Shown here piece by piece: positions 61,402-64,000 of a stretch of DNA of 64,000 nt (the stretch's first letter is position 1; every line of letters begins with the position of its first letter). Origin of the DNA: HGM04593 sp045636125 (GTDB taxonomy: Bacteria > Bacteroidota > Bacteroidia > Bacteroidales > Bacteroidaceae); the NCBI GenBank assembly GCA_045636125.1, contig JAZTWX010000017.1:1-64000 (forward strand), in the 5' to 3' direction. The position numbers and the translations under genes were made by a program. The notes beneath the pieces are model-generated. The model was not told the DNA's origin and did not search any database. It saw nothing but the letters and a program-made list of their open reading frames with translations.

Positions 61402-64000
61402 ATGTTAAAGCACCGTTTAAGTAAAATCAGCAAGGCCGCATTGCTAATGTTGTTGGTGATTGGTGGCGCTTTCCAGTCTTGTGAGGATGTCCTCGACGAG
61501 TACTCTTACGACGATGGCAAGATGCCCTCGTGGTTAGGTGAGAGCGTGTATGCTTTCCTCAGGGATAACAACACCGGTCACACTTACGATTACTATGCCG
61601 ACATTGTTGACAAATTGGGCGAAACCGAGACTTTCAAAAAGACCGGTAGTAAAACTGTTTTCGTGGCCGACGACGCAGCATTCGAGCGTTTCTTCAACAG
61701 CAACAACCGTTGGGGCGTGAAGAAATTCGAGGATTTCAGCGAGTCGCAGTTGAAACTCATTCTTAAGGCTTCTATGCTCAACGACGCAATGTTGCTCGAT
61801 ATGTTGTCGGCAAAGTCGAGCAAGAGCGAGGACGAGGGTACCTGCCTGCGCCGTACAACCTCTTTGGTGGCAGTTGATTCAATTCCCCTTGTAATGGCCG
61901 AGGATATGCCCAAGTATAACAAATATTGGGACGCTTTGCGCGGAACACAACGCGACGAGCAACTTCTCATTGCCAAGGACGGTACAGCTCCTATGATGGT
62001 GCACATTCTTACCGACTACCTCAAGAACAAGGGTGTTACCGAGAGTGATATCTCGTTCCTGTTCAATAAGCAAGGCAAGACCTACAAGTTCGGTGAGGCT
62101 TACATATATGACCGTAAAATCGTGGACAGCGACGTAGAACTTACCGAATTCTCTGATGATACACTCACAATCGTTTGTCAGAACGGTTACCTCTATCGCT
62201 TGGACGACCTGCTCATTCCTCCCTCGAATATGGCCGAGGAGTTGCGCGCACTTGCAAAATACGACCCCGAATGGAATCCCAATCCCAAAACCCGTGTTTT
62301 CAGCCGTCTCATCGACCGTTACTGCTTGCCGGTGTACGATGCGCAGTTGTCGAGAACCTACAACTCGGTAACAGGTAAGGAGGATAGTATCTTCTCGCTC
62401 AAATACTACAACAAGAGCGGTGTTACCGGTATTGCCGCAGACAACGCTATCCTTGAGGCTAAAGACCGTCCTTCGGCAGACGACGTCCTTCTCTTCGACC
62501 CGGGAGCAAACCAGCACAAATATGGTACTTTCGATGTGCAGAGCGATATGGCTGCATTGCTCGTCCCCAACGACAATGCAATGATGGAGTATTTCAAAGA
62601 CGGTGAGGGTGCGCTTATCCTCGAGGAGTACGTGTACTCAAAGAACTCTGCTTTTGGCGAGCTCAATAGCGTAGATAAACTCCTTGAAGCTCTCGACTAT
62701 GTACCCGACAACCTTGTTGCAAAGTTTGTGAACAACCTTATGCAGCAGTCGTTCGTGGGCTCTGTTCCCAGCAAGTTCGATATGATTACCAACGACGCCA
62801 ACGATGCGATGGGAATTGTTGAGACGGACGTCGATGAGTGCGTGGTTGCAAACAACGGTGTTATATATATATTGAATAAGGTATTCGGTCCCACTGCTTA
62901 TAGTGCAGTGTCGGCTCCCACCATCATCTTGCAGAATATGTTGGTTATGCGCCACGTTATTCAGCAGCTTGGTTATAACTCTTATCTCCTTGCAAAGGAT
63001 GCCGAGTATACACTCTTTACTCCCGATGATGAGTTCTTTGTGTATTACGACCCCGTGTCAAGATATTCAATGTCGGCGACCGGCGAAAAGCAGGCTACCG
63101 TGTACGAGCTTCATTACGATGCAAATCATCCCAAGAAGAAAGATAAACCCTATCTCTATGCAAAAACTTATAAGTACGATGTAGAGACATACGAGATAGA
63201 CCCCGCAACAGAGGATTATACCCCTGAAGCCGATGTTATCGATATGAGTGCCGGAAAGACTGATTTCGGCCAGAACTCAAGCGCAAAGAGCAAGTTCCCC
63301 TATTTCTTGTATAACCGTATGACCGACCTCCTCGATTATCTCATTGTAATCGACTCGGTTAGACCTTCGAAACAATACTACTTGTCAAAGGGTGGTGGTG
63401 CTGTACGTGTAAATGCCTACTCGAATATGATACAGGGTGGTGAACAAATTGAGCGCGGACGCAATATTGCAACTAAATTTAAGAGAAATCAGGAAAATGG
63501 TGTCGCTTACTGTACTGTTCCCGATGAGGGAGTGTTGCTCAGCGAAAAGAACCTCTATTCGGGTGTTCCCACACCTTCAACAAAATCGCTCAAAGAGCAG
63601 CTCGAGGCAAACAAGAGCTACTTCAATGAGTACTACAAGTTGCTTGCCGGCGACGGTGTTGAGGTGAAGAAGGTGCTCGAAACTCTATTCAAAGAGAATA
63701 CTGCCGGCGAGGCTAAATACTCTTCGTCCGACTCTGTTCAACTCTATTCTATATTCTACACCAACGAGGGTGATAACTCTGTAATGAACGGTGTACCTTT
63801 CTTGTTGCCCCACCATTACACCGTTTACCTGCCCTCTGATGCATCAATCAAGTCACTTGTAAACAATGGTCTGCCCACTTGGAGCAAAATCAACGCCGAG
63901 GCAGCAAAGAATCCCGAAAGAGCGCGTGCGCAGATGCGCTTGCTGAACAAGTTCATCCGTTACCACTTCCAGGATAACTCTTTGTTCGTAGATGGCGACC
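61402..64000 (+). CDS. fasciclin-domain lipoprotein, 3' end cut by window edge
   Basis: Open from ATG 61402 to the window edge (866 codons visible, no stop). The lipobox FQSC gives a lipid anchor near residue 27. Several FAS1-like modules are visible: KTVFVADDAAFERFF near residue 85, AALLVPNDNAMMEYF near 385, YTLFTPDDEFFVYYD near 536, and YTVYLPSDASIKSLV near 807, followed by the typical FIRYHFQDNSLFVDGD. FAS1 modules mediate adhesion or protein contact. In Bacteroidales, multi-FAS1 lipoproteins often sit next to SusC/SusD pairs, which may begin right of the window. Confidence 0.85.
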   Translation, partial: MLKHRLSKISKAALLMLLVIGGAFQSCEDVLDEYSYDDGKMPSWLGESVYAFLRDNNTGHTYDYYADIVDKLGETETFKKTGSKTVFVADDAAFERFFNSNNRWGVKKFEDFSESQLKLILKASMLNDAMLLDMLSAKSSKSEDEGTCLRRTTSLVAVDSIPLVMAEDMPKYNKYWDALRGTQRDEQLLIAKDGTAPMMVHILTDYLKNKGVTESDISFLFNKQGKTYKFGEAYIYDRKIVDSDVELTEFSDDTLTIVCQNGYLYRLDDLLIPPSNMAEELRALAKYDPEWNPNPKTRVFSRLIDRYCLPVYDAQLSRTYNSVTGKEDSIFSLKYYNKSGVTGIAADNAILEAKDRPSADDVLLFDPGANQHKYGTFDVQSDMAALLVPNDNAMMEYFKDGEGALILEEYVYSKNSAFGELNSVDKLLEALDYVPDNLVAKFVNNLMQQSFVGSVPSKFDMITNDANDAMGIVETDVDECVVANNGVIYILNKVFGPTAYSAVSAPTIILQNMLVMRHVIQQLGYNSYLLAKDAEYTLFTPDDEFFVYYDPVSRYSMSATGEKQATVYELHYDANHPKKKDKPYLYAKTYKYDVETYEIDPATEDYTPEADVIDMSAGKTDFGQNSSAKSKFPYFLYNRMTDLLDYLIVIDSVRPSKQYYLSKGGGAVRVNAYSNMIQGGEQIERGRNIATKFKRNQENGVAYCTVPDEGVLLSEKNLYSGVPTPSTKSLKEQLEANKSYFNEYYKLLAGDGVEVKKVLETLFKENTAGEAKYSSSDSVQLYSIFYTNEGDNSVMNGVPFLLPHHYTVYLPSDASIKSLVNNGLPTWSKINAEAAKNPERARAQMRLLNKFIRYHFQDNSLFVDGD

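Noticed and set aside
1..64000. CRISPR array, prophage, complete IS, or restriction cassette
   Set aside because: No regular direct repeats with spacers, no transposase, integrase, capsid or nuclease gene seen. RhuM is the only island-type gene.

Overview
This 64 kb window is chromosomal DNA of a Bacteroidota bacterium, very probably order Bacteroidales. The evidence is the set of exact Bacteroides-type promoters (TTTG, 19 bases, TAnnTTTG), the lack of purine-rich ribosome binding sites, the ATP-type PEP carboxykinase, and families typical of the order: LPP20/PEGA proteins, DUF3109, DUF6359, DUF6057, a TlpA-like disulfide lipoprotein, FAS1 lipoproteins, OMF-first RND efflux genes and EtfBA with an acyl-CoA dehydrogenase. 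I cannot place it to family.

Layout. 1-2.1 kb is an AT-rich accessory patch: a 5'-cut RhuM gene, two small orphan ORFs, and a pair of inverted intergenic repeats carrying convergent promoters. 2.4-6.5 kb holds an LPP20-PEGA-LPP20 envelope cassette. A CAU-anticodon tRNA follows, with a 20-bp copy of its 3' end nearby, which looks like the scar of an integrated element. 6.9-9.3 kb (+): HAD phosphatase, ribF, CPBP protease. 9.3-20.9 kb (-): Nudix, giant TPR protein, beta-barrel protein, topA, aroK, speA, argB, YgjP-like peptidase. 21.2-30.5 kb (+): gpmI, DUF3109, a secreted DUF6359 protein, GNAT, parE, coaD, S41 protease. 30.5-41.5 kb alternates in direction: methyltransferase and pckA (-), upp (+), a TlpA-like lipoprotein and a split 5'-nucleotidase (-), rplS (+), DUF2007 (-), frr and rsgA (+), an orphan and asd (-). 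41.7-46.4 kb (+): tcdA, lolD, a small periplasmic protein, an ABC-F ATPase, an acyl-ACP thioesterase. 46.5-52.2 kb (-) is a tripartite RND efflux operon in the order OMF-adaptor-pump. 52.4-61.2 kb (+) is a tight eight-gene run: etfB, etfA, acyl-CoA dehydrogenase, SlyD-like PPIase, aroC, a DUF6057 membrane protein and a WD40-like lipoprotein with a CxxCH motif. The right edge cuts a large FAS1-type lipoprotein.

Most of the window is core housekeeping: shikimate and chorismate (aroK, aroC), arginine and polyamines (argB, speA), aspartate-family amino acids (asd), FAD, CoA, glycolysis/gluconeogenesis (gpmI, pckA), translation (rplS, frr, rsgA) and DNA topology (topA, parE). The less understood parts are envelope cassettes: LPP20-PEGA-LPP20, TPR plus beta-barrel, and DUF6057 plus CxxCH lipoprotein next to FAS1. 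I see no CRISPR array, rRNA operon, complete insertion sequence, restriction system or prophage.
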